DNA of 64,000 nucleotides from Temnopleurus reevesii (GCA_036244855.1 BQKZ01000875.1:42135-106134), one strand, 5' to 3'. Counted from the stretch's first letter, positions 11,048 to 23,857 are shown. The notes: generated from the sequence alone by a model not told the origin. Translations and numbers: made by a program.

Positions 11048-11166
11048 ATGCGGGTTTACTTATATACAAATTTATGTGCGTTTCTTGCTATCGAACGTAG
11101 TTTGATAATGGTAAAACTACAATACTTGGAATCCAGTTTGCATACATTACTTGTTGCTATGTTGGG
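11048..11166 (-). mobile_element. GGCGGG MITE, truncated copy 5
   Basis: It matches the left part of copy 1 (GCGGGTTTACTTATA through TTGTTGCTATGTTGGGC) and even shares about 43 bases of external flank with it. It ends abruptly at 11166. Confidence 0.65.
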
Positions 11167-11559
11167 CATGAACTATGAACTGAACATGAGCTTAATTTGT
11201 GCAGAATGTTTGATCTCCCCTGGAAGCAGAATATTAATCTTGAATGTCTGTTGACACAGTGAGCAGAGTGGACAAAGAAATCAGAGAAAGTAAACAACTC
11301 GAATGCAAGCCTTCCAACAATAGCTATAGAAAACAATAACTTTCCTTTCCTCTTATTCTGTAAAGAAATGCAGAATAGGTTATGCACCTATTAGCTGAAT
11401 AGATAGGGAAGCTACATTTCTTTCTGTTTTAAAGCTATTGTTAGGCCTGAATGAAAGTTGTTTACTTAACCAAATTCTTACTCCATTTTTACTCACAAAT
11501 TAATTTTTGATATCCCCTCGTCAAAGGTAATAGGCAAAAATTATGTTTTTAAAATGTAG

Positions 11560-11738
11560 GCAGAGATGTCAACCAGTCCACAACATACATGAGGTCAAAA
11601 TTGAAAGTTTAATAATGCAACAATTGAAGAAGTGTGAGAGTAAACATAACGAATGTACTCTCAGCCATCTACTTGTGATGAAAGCTTTGAATTTATTACA
11701 AGATTCACATGCATTTCTGGAATGGTTGGCATCTCTGC
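11560..11738. mobile_element. GCAGAGATGTCAACCA MITE, copy 3
   Basis: GCAGAGATGTCAACCA at the left pairs with TGGTTGGCATCTCTGC at the right, with one mismatch. 179 bp. The open frame across it is incidental. Confidence 0.7.
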
Positions 11739-11927
11739 TCACATTACCTCATGAGAAATTGTTTGGGAACTCATATTTTACAAAATTTATACCATGTATA
11801 TTCCTGACGGTTGGCATCTCTGCAAGGGTTTATAGAGTCGATCCATATGTAATTGTTTTGTTCAGAGGGTTGGGTGAGACGATAAGATGCCCCATATTCT
11901 CCAGTTCAATTTGAAGTATGGACACAC

Positions 11928-12081
11928 AAAGATGCCAACTTTTCTGTAATATGTATGAGGTGTATTTTCATATGAATTCAAGGCTTCCATTACAAGTGAT
12001 TGACTCACTTTTGTTCAGCTGTTGTGTAATTCACATTTTGATTTTGACCTCCTGTATATTCAGGATGGTTGTCATCTCTGC
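11928..12081. mobile_element. GCAGAGATGCCAACC MITE, copy 4 (decayed)
   Basis: AGATGCCAACTTTTCTGTAA at the left and GGATGGTTGTCATCTCTGC at the right are diverged versions of the family ends. The left terminus is partly lost. Confidence 0.5.
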
Positions 12082-14017
12082 TAATGGAACCATGACAAAC
12101 TGAAGAGCTAACACAAATTTATTGCAATATGAATACCGATATTTTATTTACAATTATCACATTAATATTGAATTACTTTACAGGCTTAAAACATTGAATT
12201 AACAGGCAAGTTAGAATTTCTTTGTACTGGACTATAACCTCTTAATATTGACCGCTGGAAAACATAAAAACATGTCTCTTACAATTTGCAATTCTTCTTA
12301 CACAATTTCAAAACAAAGTTCAAAGCATACCCATTTTGTTATGTCATTATACAAAAATGTAAACAATACATTCTTGGATACCATTAACCGACCGATTCTA
12401 GAAACCTTCATATCAAGAGGAAAGTACACGATGGGAATGCAAGTCTACCAAATAAGGAGAATGGCTGGTGCAATGTTTACCCAGCATGAATTTCACAAAA
12501 TTACCCGGTGAATATTAGTTTATACGTTTAAAAATAGTGAAGACATTTCACAACTGATAAACAATAGTACACTTAATATCATCATTATTCATTAGTTCAG
12601 AAACGCATCGAACTATGTAATGGTGGTGTAGCAATATATCCTATATTTGGCAAACACATTATTAGTCGTACATCAATGCTGAATGACCAATAAAAGGGAA
12701 ATTTCAACCAATAATGTATTAAAATGAAATACAATAAGTTCAACCCAAGTGTAATATTTCAGAGTGAATTGGTTGATAAAGTGTACATAATTAAAAAATC
12801 ATAAAAACAATTTGTAGAAAATATTTTGTAGAAAAGAAAGGTGAGGAAGAGAGGAAGACTTTGTTTAATTTCCTGATAATACTAATAACTGTTGATTTGA
12901 CGATAGACCACTTTCGAAATGTGTTCAAATTATATGCACGTTCCATTGTCAAATGCACAATTACAAACTATCTGTTCACCTGATGTTAAATTATTGTACA
13001 TGTATTTTAATAGCAGGAATGCGGATAGCATGCAGTAGTTGTTGCTAGCTTGGTCAAGCCACAATGTTTGTCTAACCTAGCAACGTGAAATGCAAGAGGC
13101 ATTCTGACTTTTGTACTCTCATTATTTTCTGACGGCTCAATACATGGTTCGTCTTGGGGCAAACGTACATGTATACATTTGAATACATTGCGAAAATGGC
13201 CTATTGAGCATCCTTGTCAAATAATTGAAATGCATGCAAATCAAATTCATAACACTTTGTTAGTCACTATCTGCTTCTAAATAAACCTGATTCTCAAACG
13301 GTCATAATGTTTCAATTTCAAATTAAAGCTTTTGAAGCATTAAAGCTATTTATATTTTATTGATATTTAGACATAGAGATTTCAATTTAAAAAAAAATTG
13401 GCATAACTGACCTCCTAGTCTTGCATTTCCTCACTCATCTTCTTTAATATTCATAATCCATTCTATCATATAAATGCCATGTCGGATCTCCATATCTTTT
13501 TTTGTCCTAAAAATACGTCCAATCAGCTTATTCAATACTTCAGGTCTTGGACCAAAGTTCGCGATTCATATAAAGACATTCAAAAGGATCAGTGCCAGGA
13601 ATATTCTTTAAATTGAATAAAAATTGATCTAAATCCTGCTATTGCCATGATTTCTTATTTCACTGATATAAAAAAGGAACAAAACATATCATAATGTAAG
13701 GAAGGTAAATCAAGTTTATCTTGCATTTCATTAAAAATCACCAAACTAGCTTTGATAGGATCGGAAGCATTGTCAGACAATTGCGGGGACATTAGCATTC
13801 TTGCTTTATACAAACATTGTATGGTACAATTTACAATATTTTTTACATAATTACAATTAAGCATGATTATATACACAGAAATGATTAATATTCACAAACA
13901 TGATAATGGAAATTGTTTCCATGAGTTGGTTTACATACATACATGGTACATCATATACAAAAAAAAATTATATTAATAAAATAGCATATTAACTACTATA
14001 TTACATTTCTTAGATAA
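12082..14017. other. Intergenic, no supported gene
   Basis: AT-rich, with an unrecognised 87-codon frame at 12248-12511 (plus) and a 73-codon frame at 13655-13876 (minus). Neither has splice edges, a motif or a credible coding pattern. Confidence 0.5.
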
Positions 14018-15396
14018 CACTGGTCAACAGCAAATTTGTTGTCTGTGATTTTTCAGCTGATTTATCGTAAATCTGAGGTGCTGAATCCAAAAATCACATT
14101 GGTTTTGCTCAATCAGGTCAAGTTTCCGAGCTATCCCCACATGTTGTTTTTTATGTTTTGTACACTTGAATGCATGTGTGGAGCACTTTTAAAGGGTTTG
14201 GTGGGCTGAAATGTCATGGAAAATTGATATTTTTGTTAGAAATGATTATACTAATGGCAATAAATATCCAGGTCCAATATTTTCTGGTAATTATGTTGAA
14301 AATCCCTCAGTTTGAAGCTGTGAAACCTTAAAATCCTCAAAAAATTGGATGGGGCAAAGTATAAAGTTATTGGACAAAAACTGAACTGGAAGACCAGCCA
14401 AAATACTTATTTTTCAACATAAGAATATGAATTAGATAAACAAAACAAAAAAAGTTTGAGGAAAAACAAACAGAATTTGTGAAAATTATGAATTTTTAAT
14501 TTAAAAAATGATGAAAATAATAAACACCATTATAGACCAATTGGCAACTTCCGTGACACCTTTTATTACCAGATGTACCATGTTATCATGTTTATATAAG
14601 AAAATTGTGAATATATATATTTATATTTATGACAATCTATTAATTAAAATGATAAAATCTTATGAAATTCAATTGTTTTAGTACATGAAATATTATTCAG
14701 TTTCATAAAAATGGAAATATTAAAATGTTTGTTAAATTTCTTTAAAAATCTGAACATTCTGAGTTTTTTTTTAATTATAGGTATTTATTCTCATCCATGG
14801 ATAAAGGATAAATGGTGAACGAGCCATTATCTTATCACCAGTGTCACCAAATTTGGATATTTGTATAGTGATTTTGGCATTATTTTCATCACTTTTTATA
14901 TTATTAAAAATTCTGCATTTTCTCTTTACCTCTCAAATTTTCCTTAAACTTTTTGGGTCTTTTTTACTACATTTATGTTCTGCTGTTCATAAATAAATAT
15001 TTTGGCTGGTCTTACCCTTTAATTTTGAAAAAATAACCATATGAGTTCCTCATCCGAATTTTTAGAGGATTTTGAGGTTTCATGGCTTCAAACTGAGCCA
15101 TTTTCAGCAAAATTACCCATTATTATATGACTTTAATATTTCTTCCTATCAGTATAATCATTTCGAACCAAAATATTCATCTGCCATGTCATTTTATTCC
15201 ATCAACACCTTCCAAAAGGGATCTACACATGTGTACATGTGAACAAAACGTAAAAAACAACATGTGGGGATAGCTCGAAAACTTGACCTGATTGGACAAA
15301 ACCGATGTGATTTTTGGATTCAGCGCATCAGATTCACCCTAAATCAGCTAAAAAATCGCAGACAACTTTCAAAAAGTAAAATTTTGTTGACCAGTG
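14018..15396. mobile_element. 1.38-kb element made of two long inverted arms
   Basis: CACTGGTCAACA at 14018 and TGTTGACCAGTG ending at 15396 are perfect termini, each flanked by TAA. The arms keep pairing for roughly 550-600 bases. The left has AGCTATCCCCACATGTTGTT and the right AACAACATGTGGGGATAGCT; the left has CAGTTTGAAGC.GTGAAACC and the right GGTTTCATGGCTTCAAACTG. The loop lies near 14600-14800. No open frame of transposase size is present. It could be a large foldback MITE or a deleted DNA transposon. Confidence 0.8.
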
Positions 15397-17309
15397 TAAT
15401 TCATGTCATCAATATACAATGTCATTTTGCTTTGGTGGATGCAGATCACATATCTAATCATTTTTTTTTATTCTGTGACCTACGAAACTACAATAATGGC
15501 ATTGTATGGTAAGAGCATGTAATCACAAACAGAATTCTAAATGAAAGTAATATAACAGCAGCAAAAAGGAAGAGCGACAGAGAAAGAATTCAACATTTGG
15601 AAGGATCTGCTGGCAAGTTATTGGGCAAAACACAACTATATTAAAGAAGATTGCAAATAACTTATAAACAATGAAATAAAAAGTAGGCTGAGCGGAAGAA
15701 AAACAAGCAATATAAAGGAAACCCTGTTTTAGGAGATGGCATGTTACTATTTTTTTCTTCTTTCTTTTTTAGACAGATACTTTCTAAGTAAACCCTGTCA
15801 GCAAACTAGTACCCTACTATATCATTAGGACCCCAAAATAATTGCTTGGTTGCCCTAAAATTCTTTTTCAAATTTTTAAAATTTTTTAGATACACATTTC
15901 ATGTAAAAAATAACACTTGTAACAAAAGTTACAGGAGAGTGAAAGGCCAAATTAACATTTGAAAATGTCTTTTCTGGTTGCATTTCACATGTTTTGGTAC
16001 AATTTTTTTTTTGACCAAGTGAAAACATTTCTTGAAAAAAAGCTCTCTTCAAGCCATTCTCATAGAGTCTGTCAGATGAGGGCAACCAAACAATTTTTTT
16101 TTTTGGGGGGGGGGTGTCCTTATTATTGCAATGGCAGTCAAGTAGAGCAGAGTTGTATATATATATTTTTTTTCAAACATTCAAGAGAGATGATTGGAGA
16201 AATCCAGGATTCAGTAACACAAAGATGTAAGTCCATTTTGGGCAAAAATGGTTTTTGGGTAAAAAAAATCTCAAGAAAATGCAATCTCTACAAAACAATG
16301 GTGTCAGATATTTCTAATCATAAAATGATCAAATCGTCTTTTATAATCTAATTTTCATACACTGAGCAATGTAGAGTAAACTTTGTGAACACTTTTTTCT
16401 AAAACCAGCCAAATGGGAGTGATGTCTTTAGGTCATTGACCCATCAAAATGTAATTTCAGTTATAGGAAGCGTCTTTATGATGTTTAGTGAGTAGATACA
16501 AAACAAAACAAAGTGAATAAAAACTGCATTTCATTTCGTCTTTAGGCTGCATGAATTGAAAGGTGATGTCAAATCGGGCTAAAATGTAAATCTACAATTG
16601 TAAGATTCATTCTTTCTTTCCTGATCAATCACTCTACCATACAAACCATACTGTCAATTGTTAAGTATCTAGCTAAATATCTCTTCTAAGTACTAAATAA
16701 TTATAAGTGTCTATTTGGATGACCATTGGATGGAACTGGTTGGCATTCTTATCATGTACAATAATTCAATCTCAAGTATTCAAAAGGTACTCACAAAAAT
16801 TCAGTCTCTCGGTTTATTACTACTTTGGTTGTAAAAAGCATATAGAACACATCGAAAGTAAATACTGTGTTGATCACTTCCAGTGTTTTATTCCTACATT
16901 ATGTCAGAAGAAGGCATTGTTAACAGTACACTTGAAATTTCCATATCTTGTACATTGTAAAGAGATTCTTGTTTTGATGGGTTTTAGAAACCATCTCAAT
17001 ACTGTTTGTCATTATTAGTATTAAAAATTGGAATAATCAATAAACAAGTGATTATGGGCTAAGTACACAATATATATGCCAATGTGCATAGTGGAATAAC
17101 TTGCTTACATATTAATGAAGCTGGCAACATCAATATTATTTTAAGAAAAGTATATAAAGACAATTGATGAAGTAGAAGACTTTTGAAATGTTGCAAAAAC
17201 GATGATTATTTGCAAGATGTGATTACTTGAAAAGAATTGGCCAATCCATCTGTCATTCAAGTTCTTCAAAGTGGATATGCAGCAAGACAATCAGAATGTT
17301 TATTCCTCA

Positions 17310-17365
17310 CTGCGATTGACTTGCAGTTGATTTACAGTAAATTTCAACTTTCTTGCAACACCTCC
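17310..17365. mobile_element. Fragment of the GGGGGTGTTGC MITE family
   Basis: TTGCAGTTGATTTACAG and the terminal CTTGCAACACCTCC followed by TTA match the right end of the family. No left end was found. Confidence 0.45.
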
Positions 17366-18140
17366 TTAGAAAATCACAGTAATGTCAATTAAAAAAATGT
17401 AAGCATAGTGCACCCTGAGTCCTCGTTTATAAAGCAATGATGTTTTTTTAGGAGGGCTTCAATTTTATAAAAAAAACAGCAGCTGCATGCATACATGCCA
17501 TTTCAAATACTGCAAGTGATAATTGCTTGTAAGTATTCAACATATCTTGATCAAGCAAACAAGGCATAATGAATTTAATTTACTCTTAAAATATGCTTTT
17601 AACCCTGATTGATACAATCTATTTGCATATTTCCCTTATTTAAGCAAACAATGCAAATCTACTCTCAGTAAAAAAAAAAAAAAAAAAGTGCTGACCTCAG
17701 TGTCAGTTTTATGTCAGTTACTTGTTGGTATAGTAAATAACAAAGTTATTTTTTAAGTTTGCATCTTTTAGAAGAGAATATGAAAATTAGTTGGACCAAA
17801 ATATTTATCATGACAATAGGCTGGAGTCGAGATAATTATTTGTTCTTTCAATCAACAAAACCCCTAAATATCATTTATGGGATTTTCATTAAATATATTG
17901 AAATTTTAGTGACATACTAACCTTTTTCAACCATATCACAGCGTTCGTAAGGGTCATGCAATTCCTTGAGAGTATTGGTATTTAAATCAATAGAAAGCTT
18001 GGTAACAAATGTATTGGGTTCAGGACTTTAATATGATGATATACTCTTGTAAATTTAAAAAGGCCCTGAACCTTATAACTATTGGGGAAGAGGTTGGCTT
18101 TTCTTTTAGTATCCAGGAATAATGCTGGTTCAAATGCTCC

Positions 18141-18222
18141 TTAACCCGTTGATTTCTGAATTATGTAATTACAATAGACTTTGTGTAGGAAATATGTGGT
18201 TCCCGTAGTCAATAGGTTAAGC
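18141..18222. repeat. Short dispersed element with TTAACC ends
   Basis: TTAACCCGTTGA and TCAATAGGTTAA are inverted. The interior shares ATAGACTTTGTGTAGG and GGTTCCCGTAGTCAATAG with 22479-22553. About 80 bp, non-coding. Confidence 0.5.
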
Positions 18223-18637
18223 AAGCTCATGAGATGATGGCGTGCAAAACATGGTGTGATATCTACTTTGTCATACCACAAAAATACTCACCAAAGATGA
18301 CTTTTTGTGGAAATTGTGTTTATTTCATAATGAATAAATAGAGTTTATGACTCTGGTAACAATGGTAACTGTCAATTCTGACAAGCTTCTCAAAACACTC
18401 CCAGGCAGGACTATAGATGAAGTTAAGTAGTAAGCAACATGTTTTCCCAAATTGCTTTTTAATAATACTATCCCACTGAACTGCATTCTTTCCCTCTCGG
18501 GGGATCTGCCTACCCCCTATTCTACTCACTGGAGTACTATACTCCATTACATCATCTGTGATAAGTAAGGATTCTTTTACCCTACTATTCTAACCCTAAG
18601 GTACAAACAAATATCCTATAGAGCCATGAAACCACAC

Positions 18638-18846
18638 CTATGAATTAACCTCCGCTCTCGATCTCTTGCTAATCTCGATGAACTCGTCTTCATCAAAGGG
18701 TGTGCTTGGGAGAGAGCCTGCTAGACCCGTAGACTGAATCTTTAACCCTCTTGGAGTGTTGTCGTACATAACAGACTGGTCTGGCTCGGGTAGCGCCCTT
18801 CTCTGGGTGGAGGGATCTCTATTTGATGAAGAAGCTAAAAGAGGTT
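18638..18846 (-). CDS. megf10-like: Receptor exon 24: C-terminal tail and stop
   Basis: The acceptor TCCAACAG precedes AACCTC. The frame continues the previous exon (split codon GAA) and ends in TAG at 18638-18640. The 69 residues include VMYDNTP, a candidate SH2-binding tyrosine, and an acidic stretch (FDEDEFIEI) before a basic KRSR near the end. No PDZ-type terminus is evident. Confidence 0.85.
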
Positions 18847-19280
18847 CTGTTGGATGAAGGAGAATAAAAGTTTGCAGTGATTAATTATGATAATTTCTTA
18901 CACTATTGGAATAAACTATATACAACATTGAGATAAACATTTTATAAAATATTTTTACTTCATACTTCATACTTTCCTGAATAGATGAATAAATTTGAAT
19001 AGAATTAGTATTTGCATCATACATTCAGAAATTTATGTATAATGGACCCCTAAAAATATAAATTTTTTAATGAATATCTTTTGAATATCTAGATATCTAA
19101 ATTTAATTATGCATTGACTAAAAAAGGGGGAATGGCATACATATAGATAAATTGGAAAACAAAATCTAATACCACATTCTAACATCAAATATGAGTCCCT
19201 ATTGCTTGGTCTTCGTACAATTCGACTTTTGATTTATAATGAGAAACATTTAATTTAAGAAATTCAATATATTATAGAAA

Positions 19281-19442
19281 TATACAATGACTCGCGAGGT
19301 TCTGGTTAAAACTATTCGCACGAATGAGCATATCAGATAGTACCATACTCCCGAGGGCCAATGGCCCGAGGGAGGTTGATACTATCTGAAGCTCACGAGT
19401 GCGAATAGTTTTAGCCAGTACCGAGAATCAAGTCATTGTATA
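19281..19442. mobile_element. Hairpin element with TATACAATGACT ends
   Basis: TATACAATGACT at the left and AGTCATTGTATA at the right are perfect inverted ends. The arms go on to pair through AAAACTATTCGCACGA and its complement. The loop itself holds a second hairpin (CTCCCGAGGGCCAATGGCCC). 162 bp. Confidence 0.75.
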
Positions 19443-19620
19443 TTACTTTTATATCCCTTCTTACGACAACAACATTAACAATAAAGTAGTCTATTGCAGC
19501 AGATTAAATAATCTTACCTTGCCTAAATGATAATCTGATAAATTGTTTTTCTAGTCTCATGCGAACGAAGCCCGCCAGCAGTGTCCCGTGCCGTGTAGCT
19601 GGGAAGCAGTGTCTCTCTGT

Positions 19621-19758
19621 TTAAGCCGACTACGCATGCGTGCAAAAATAGTAACTTTTTTCCCTAGGGAAAAAAATTACTATTCGTCTGTTTTAGCCGA
19701 CTACGCATGCGCGCAAAAATAGTAACTTTTTTCCCTAGGGAAGAAAATTACTATTCGT
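19621..19758. repeat. Two ~71-bp direct repeats, each containing a perfect palindrome
   Basis: Each unit reads AGCCGACTACGCATGCG, then AATAGTAAC, then TTTTTTCCCTAGGG with a purine arm, then TTACTATTCG. In the first unit the core TTTTTTCCCTAGGGAAAAAA is a perfect 20-base palindrome within a longer imperfect one. The second unit carries one arm mismatch (AAGAAAA). Confidence 0.85.
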
Positions 19759-20014
19759 ACTATTCAATGACAAACGGCTTTCTTAGCAAATCTATTCATT
19801 TTTCTTGCCTGTACACTGTCAATGCAACGATCTTAGTGTAAGGGATATAATAAAAACTAAACACCTTATTCATGTCATGGGTAATTTGTGTATCCTACCA
19901 ACTAGCAAATTTTTATTTTTGGCTTCCGATACCATTTAAGATATTTCTTAGGGATAAGCATCTCTAGAAAACCAACCAGTTACTCCAGTTGTGGAAAATT
20001 AAAAAACATTGTAC

Positions 20015-20203
20015 CTTGACAGGATATTGCTGGTGTATTTCTTGGTATACTTGAGTAAGTATCTGGTACCGGTGGTAAAGGTTGCGATGCTTTCCTTGCT
20101 TGAGCTAACATGTCATCTATATCGGCATAGATGTTCTCTGATGAGTCTCCGGGCCGGGAGTAGCGTTTGAGAATTGGGCTGCCCTTTTTAGCCTGCTTGA
20201 AAA
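20015..20203 (-). CDS. megf10-like: Receptor exon 23: cytoplasmic, basic region and YxxI motifs
   Basis: 189 bases between acceptor CTTCCAG and donor AAG/GTAC, phase 1 at both ends. It encodes a basic segment (KQAKKGSPILKRYSR), then ENIYADIDD, a proline stretch QPLPPVPD, and TYSSIPRN. YADI and YSSI are 20 residues apart, which is longer than the 6-12 of a classical ITAM. Both are candidate SH2 docking sites. Confidence 0.88.
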
Positions 20204-20850
20204 CTGGAAGGCAGGAAAATAACAATGTCAATTAATAATACTTATTTAGTGAGGACTAGAAGGAGAATGTGAATGGTTTCAAATGCAAGTACAGTTCAGC
20301 CGACTTTCTTTTAATCTCCTGATTATACGCATCTAAATAATAATCTAATAAGTCCGCTAATAAATAATATTTTTATGATCACTGATGTATTCTGAACTTA
20401 ATAGTCAATGATGTAAAACTCCCTTAAAAATTAAACTATACAATAAAATAAGTACCATCTTATTAATGATCAAATTATTAAAATTAAAATTGTCCATTGA
20501 ATTATAAGCATTTCTGAAAAAATATCAATGACTAGCTACTCATATTTGTTCCAACTGAAAACTGTAACCAAATATAACTTCTTGAATCCAGGAATGACAC
20601 TTCCTAGATTTTTGTCTAAATTAAAATTATTTCAAACTTAGAAAACCATGGAAAACTTCTTTTCTGTGTAAAAAAGGATGCCTGTCCTGATTGTTTACAT
20701 TTTTCTTTATTCATCCTCAGATGCATCTCTTTGAAACTATCCAGTTTATTTTTTCTTAGATATTTCTTCCTATTGCACCTTTATTTTTCTTGACACTTAA
20801 AAGAACATTGGATTTACAGAATATTGTGAGGTACAGAATATAATACTTAC

Positions 20851-20976
20851 AGTGTGACTTGCTATCTTGTATCTTATTGGGTTCTTTGCCATCGAACTGG
20901 TTGATATTATTTCTAAGGGGAGGGATGGCTGGCGGAATACACTCGTAAGAGTTAGTAGCTTTTTCACAGTTAGACT
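20851..20976 (-). CDS. megf10-like: Receptor exon 22: cytoplasmic, NSYECIPP motif
   Basis: 126 bases, acceptor TTATAG and donor CACT/GTAAGT, phase 1 at both ends. It contains NSYECI, a YxxI motif, immediately followed by a proline run PPAIPP, then a polar Asn/Lys/Asp-rich segment. It fits a signalling tail that binds SH2 and SH3 proteins. Confidence 0.85.
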
Positions 20977-22654
20977 CTATAACAAGAAAGGAAATAGCAT
21001 ATATTGTACATGTTAGGCATCTATTTTCTATACTTTCACACAAGCGTAAGTAGAATTACCTTGAGAAAAAGGCCACTTTTGGATGTCGGTAAACACATAA
21101 AATACACAGTAAGAAATTTTTGCGAAATATTGGCATGTTAAAATTGTTAAGTAAATGAATTTGATGTTTCATAGCACACTGTAGGTTGATGCTATATTTT
21201 TGCACACAATTGGCAACTAATATTTCTTTCATTAGCTCACACTATTTATCAAGGGGTTAGTGACACAGATGTAACTCCAGTTTGGCATTTTTTAGGAAAA
21301 TGCGTTAAAAATACATTGGTCCACATTTTTGGGAATTTGGAAATAGAATTTACAAGAGGATGTTTTGGTTTCTTTGTGATAAAAATGTCACTGTGTTTCA
21401 TATAATGGTCACATTTTCCTGCTTTTGCCCAAAATGGTATCTTTGTGTCACTGGCCCTAGATATTTTGTTTTTAAATAAGGGTTAAATCAATTCATAATT
21501 AAGGCTAATATCACTTACTTCATGCTACTGAAATTTCATTAAAAATTATTAGCAAGCATATCTGCATCTGCGTGGTTGGAACAAGAATCAGATATTATCT
21601 TTATTCTAAATTCAAAAGATTACACACACAATAAGATTAGGCAGTTTTATACTCATAGGTATCATTTGTTCTCATTTTTCAAATACTCTCAATTATTTCA
21701 AAAGGCATAATCATGCATTAATTATGACTGTGCTCAGTGGATACCATCAGTGCTTTTGATGAAAATGGGGATGATGATGATGGCTGAACGGTGAACATTG
21801 CTCATTGTACAATGTGAGGTAATTTTTCATGTTGTATCTACTTTATGAATTGTTACTGAAAGTACTCACTTCCAAATCTAATTCATGTAATGAAGACATG
21901 TAACTGCCTCTTATCATAGCATACACTGAGCAAGTTGGCCAATTATCTTGTAAAACTTTAAAAATTACAAAGGCGTTTATTTTGTCATCAGTCAATCAGG
22001 TTAATGTTTAAATATTCAATCTTTAGATTTCAAACAATGGGAATTTGCAAGAAAGTTACAAATGTTTTTCCCAAAGTCAGCAATATTTGAGAATTTATGT
22101 ATTCTGATGAATTTCTAATGAATGAAAACAAATTATGATTCGACGAAAGAGCATTCTTTCATCTGATAAGAAAATAAAATGATTGCTGTGAAAAGAGGTA
22201 GGTGATCTTAATGAATGTGTACTTGTGAAATTCAAATACCTAAAAGACTACAAATTTCATTTCATAATCTTACTTCACACCCACGATGTGAAGGACTACA
22301 TACAACACTTAAAGCTAAAGCTGTAGTGCACAATATATTCAGTGAATCAGTCAATTCAATCTTTGAAGATGTAATGATTGACTGGACAATTTCAAGACAG
22401 GAACGTACTATTTCAAAAACTGCTTTAAATATATTCCATAGCATTAGTAAAGAACACACATGGTACAGTGTTAACATATTGACTACTGAATTTTGTAATT
22501 CCCATAGACTTTGTATAGGGACTACCTGGTTCCTGTAGTCAATAGATTAAAGTAGCAGATTGTACTACACAATAATATGAGTGTGTATATGGGCTTGTGA
22601 GCAGCATGTTAGGCTGTGATTATTGCCTGCAAAATATGGATTTGAATAGTTTAC

Positions 22655-22741
22655 CATCATCATATTCATCTCCACCCCGCCCAGGTGGAAGAGGGGGCGG
22701 GATTGTTGTTTCATAGGAGTTGTCAACCCTCTCTTCCTTAG
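22655..22741 (-). CDS. megf10-like: Receptor exon 21: cytoplasmic, proline-rich
   Basis: 87 bases, acceptor TATTATAG and donor GATG/GTAAAC, phase 1 at both ends. It encodes DNSYETTIPPPLPPGRGGDE followed by YDD. PPPLPPGR is a good SH3-type ligand and NSYE is a tyrosine site of the same form as in the next exon. Confidence 0.85.
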
Positions 22742-23857
22742 CTATAATACACATGATAATTACAAAAAATATGCAATTAAATTACGTCTTTGGTATCATT
22801 TTTTTTTATTATGCTCAAATTTTGTGGTATTTCCTGGCAACAGCTTGGAAATCAGTCTCAAGTGATCTAATTCTTGTTCTAAATATTGCATAGTGAACTA
22901 TGGAATAAGAGTATAATTCAGAATATCTTTGTTAACCTGTTATCACAGTAGAGCTAAGAACATTGGATAAATGAGCCTTACCAATTGTTCTGAGCTTTTA
23001 TAGTAATAACAGGTAGCAAAGAATTCTGACTTGTACTGTGAATATACACAGCTACACAGAATATGTGAGGGTGGGGGGTCTGTAATATTTTCAGAGATGT
23101 GCCATTATCTACCAATAGCAATGGTAGATCGGAAGTTATGAAGAAAAGGATAAGGGAAATTCACACTAATCATCAATGCTAATTACCATTGAGTTTCAGT
23201 CTAAGCACTTGGAATACATCCAAATTACCCACCCAACCATTACTACTTTTATTCATCATTAATACGACAATTATCTGGAATACTGCCAATGTCATAGAAA
23301 CCACAATGCTATGAATGAAACTAAGTGATTCATTTTCTGTCTATCATAACAATAGTACATCTTCTTTCTTAACTATAAATATATCTTTAGTCCCTTAATA
23401 TTGATAAAAAAAGATAGCTTCACTCACTGGAAAATTTCATATTAAAATGCTGCCCCTGTTAACTTTTTACCTATGTGCTGTGTATATTTTGTTTTTACCC
23501 ATTCAAATATACAGCTCTATAATCCTTGGACTGACAAATAAACGCATCAAATTACACATAATTTTTTTATATATGTATTTATTCATATCATAATTCATAT
23601 TTGTTAAAAAAATGTCATCAATTATCCATACTGAGAGTTTGATCAGTTTTTTTCTCGCTTTAATAGTCAGCCAATGCATTACTTGCAGACATCAGCCGAT
23701 TGGCCAGTGTTTCTTATAGAAAAGCTTGAATGGGAATGCACAGTAAGGAAGACTGTTACTATCTGTACAGGTTTGTGGGTTATTTGTAACTTGATAAATA
23801 GGTCCAGGCATTCCATGTATGAAACCAATGGGAATAGCCAAATAAATTACATTATCA

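Larger units (their letters stand above)
15397..18637. other. Intergenic / probable 3' flank or 3'UTR of the receptor gene
   Basis: No coding exon was seen. On the minus strand, AATAAA-type signals occur (for example the complement of TTTATT near 18317), but AT richness makes any one of them weak. The region contains the decayed MITE end at 17310-17365, a poly-A run near 17669, and a short inverted-end element at 18141-18222. The 3' end of the transcript cannot be fixed from sequence alone. Confidence 0.4.
18847..20014 (-). other. Intron with hairpin elements
   Basis: It lies between the last two coding exons. It holds the inverted-repeat element 19281-19442 and the palindromic tandem repeat 19621-19758. 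The rest is plain AT-rich DNA. Confidence 0.7.

Noticed and set aside
6917..11166. CRISPR-like or clustered regular repeats
   Set aside because: This is animal DNA; the repeats are inverted-end MITEs with irregular spacing and conserved interiors, not short direct repeats with unique spacers.
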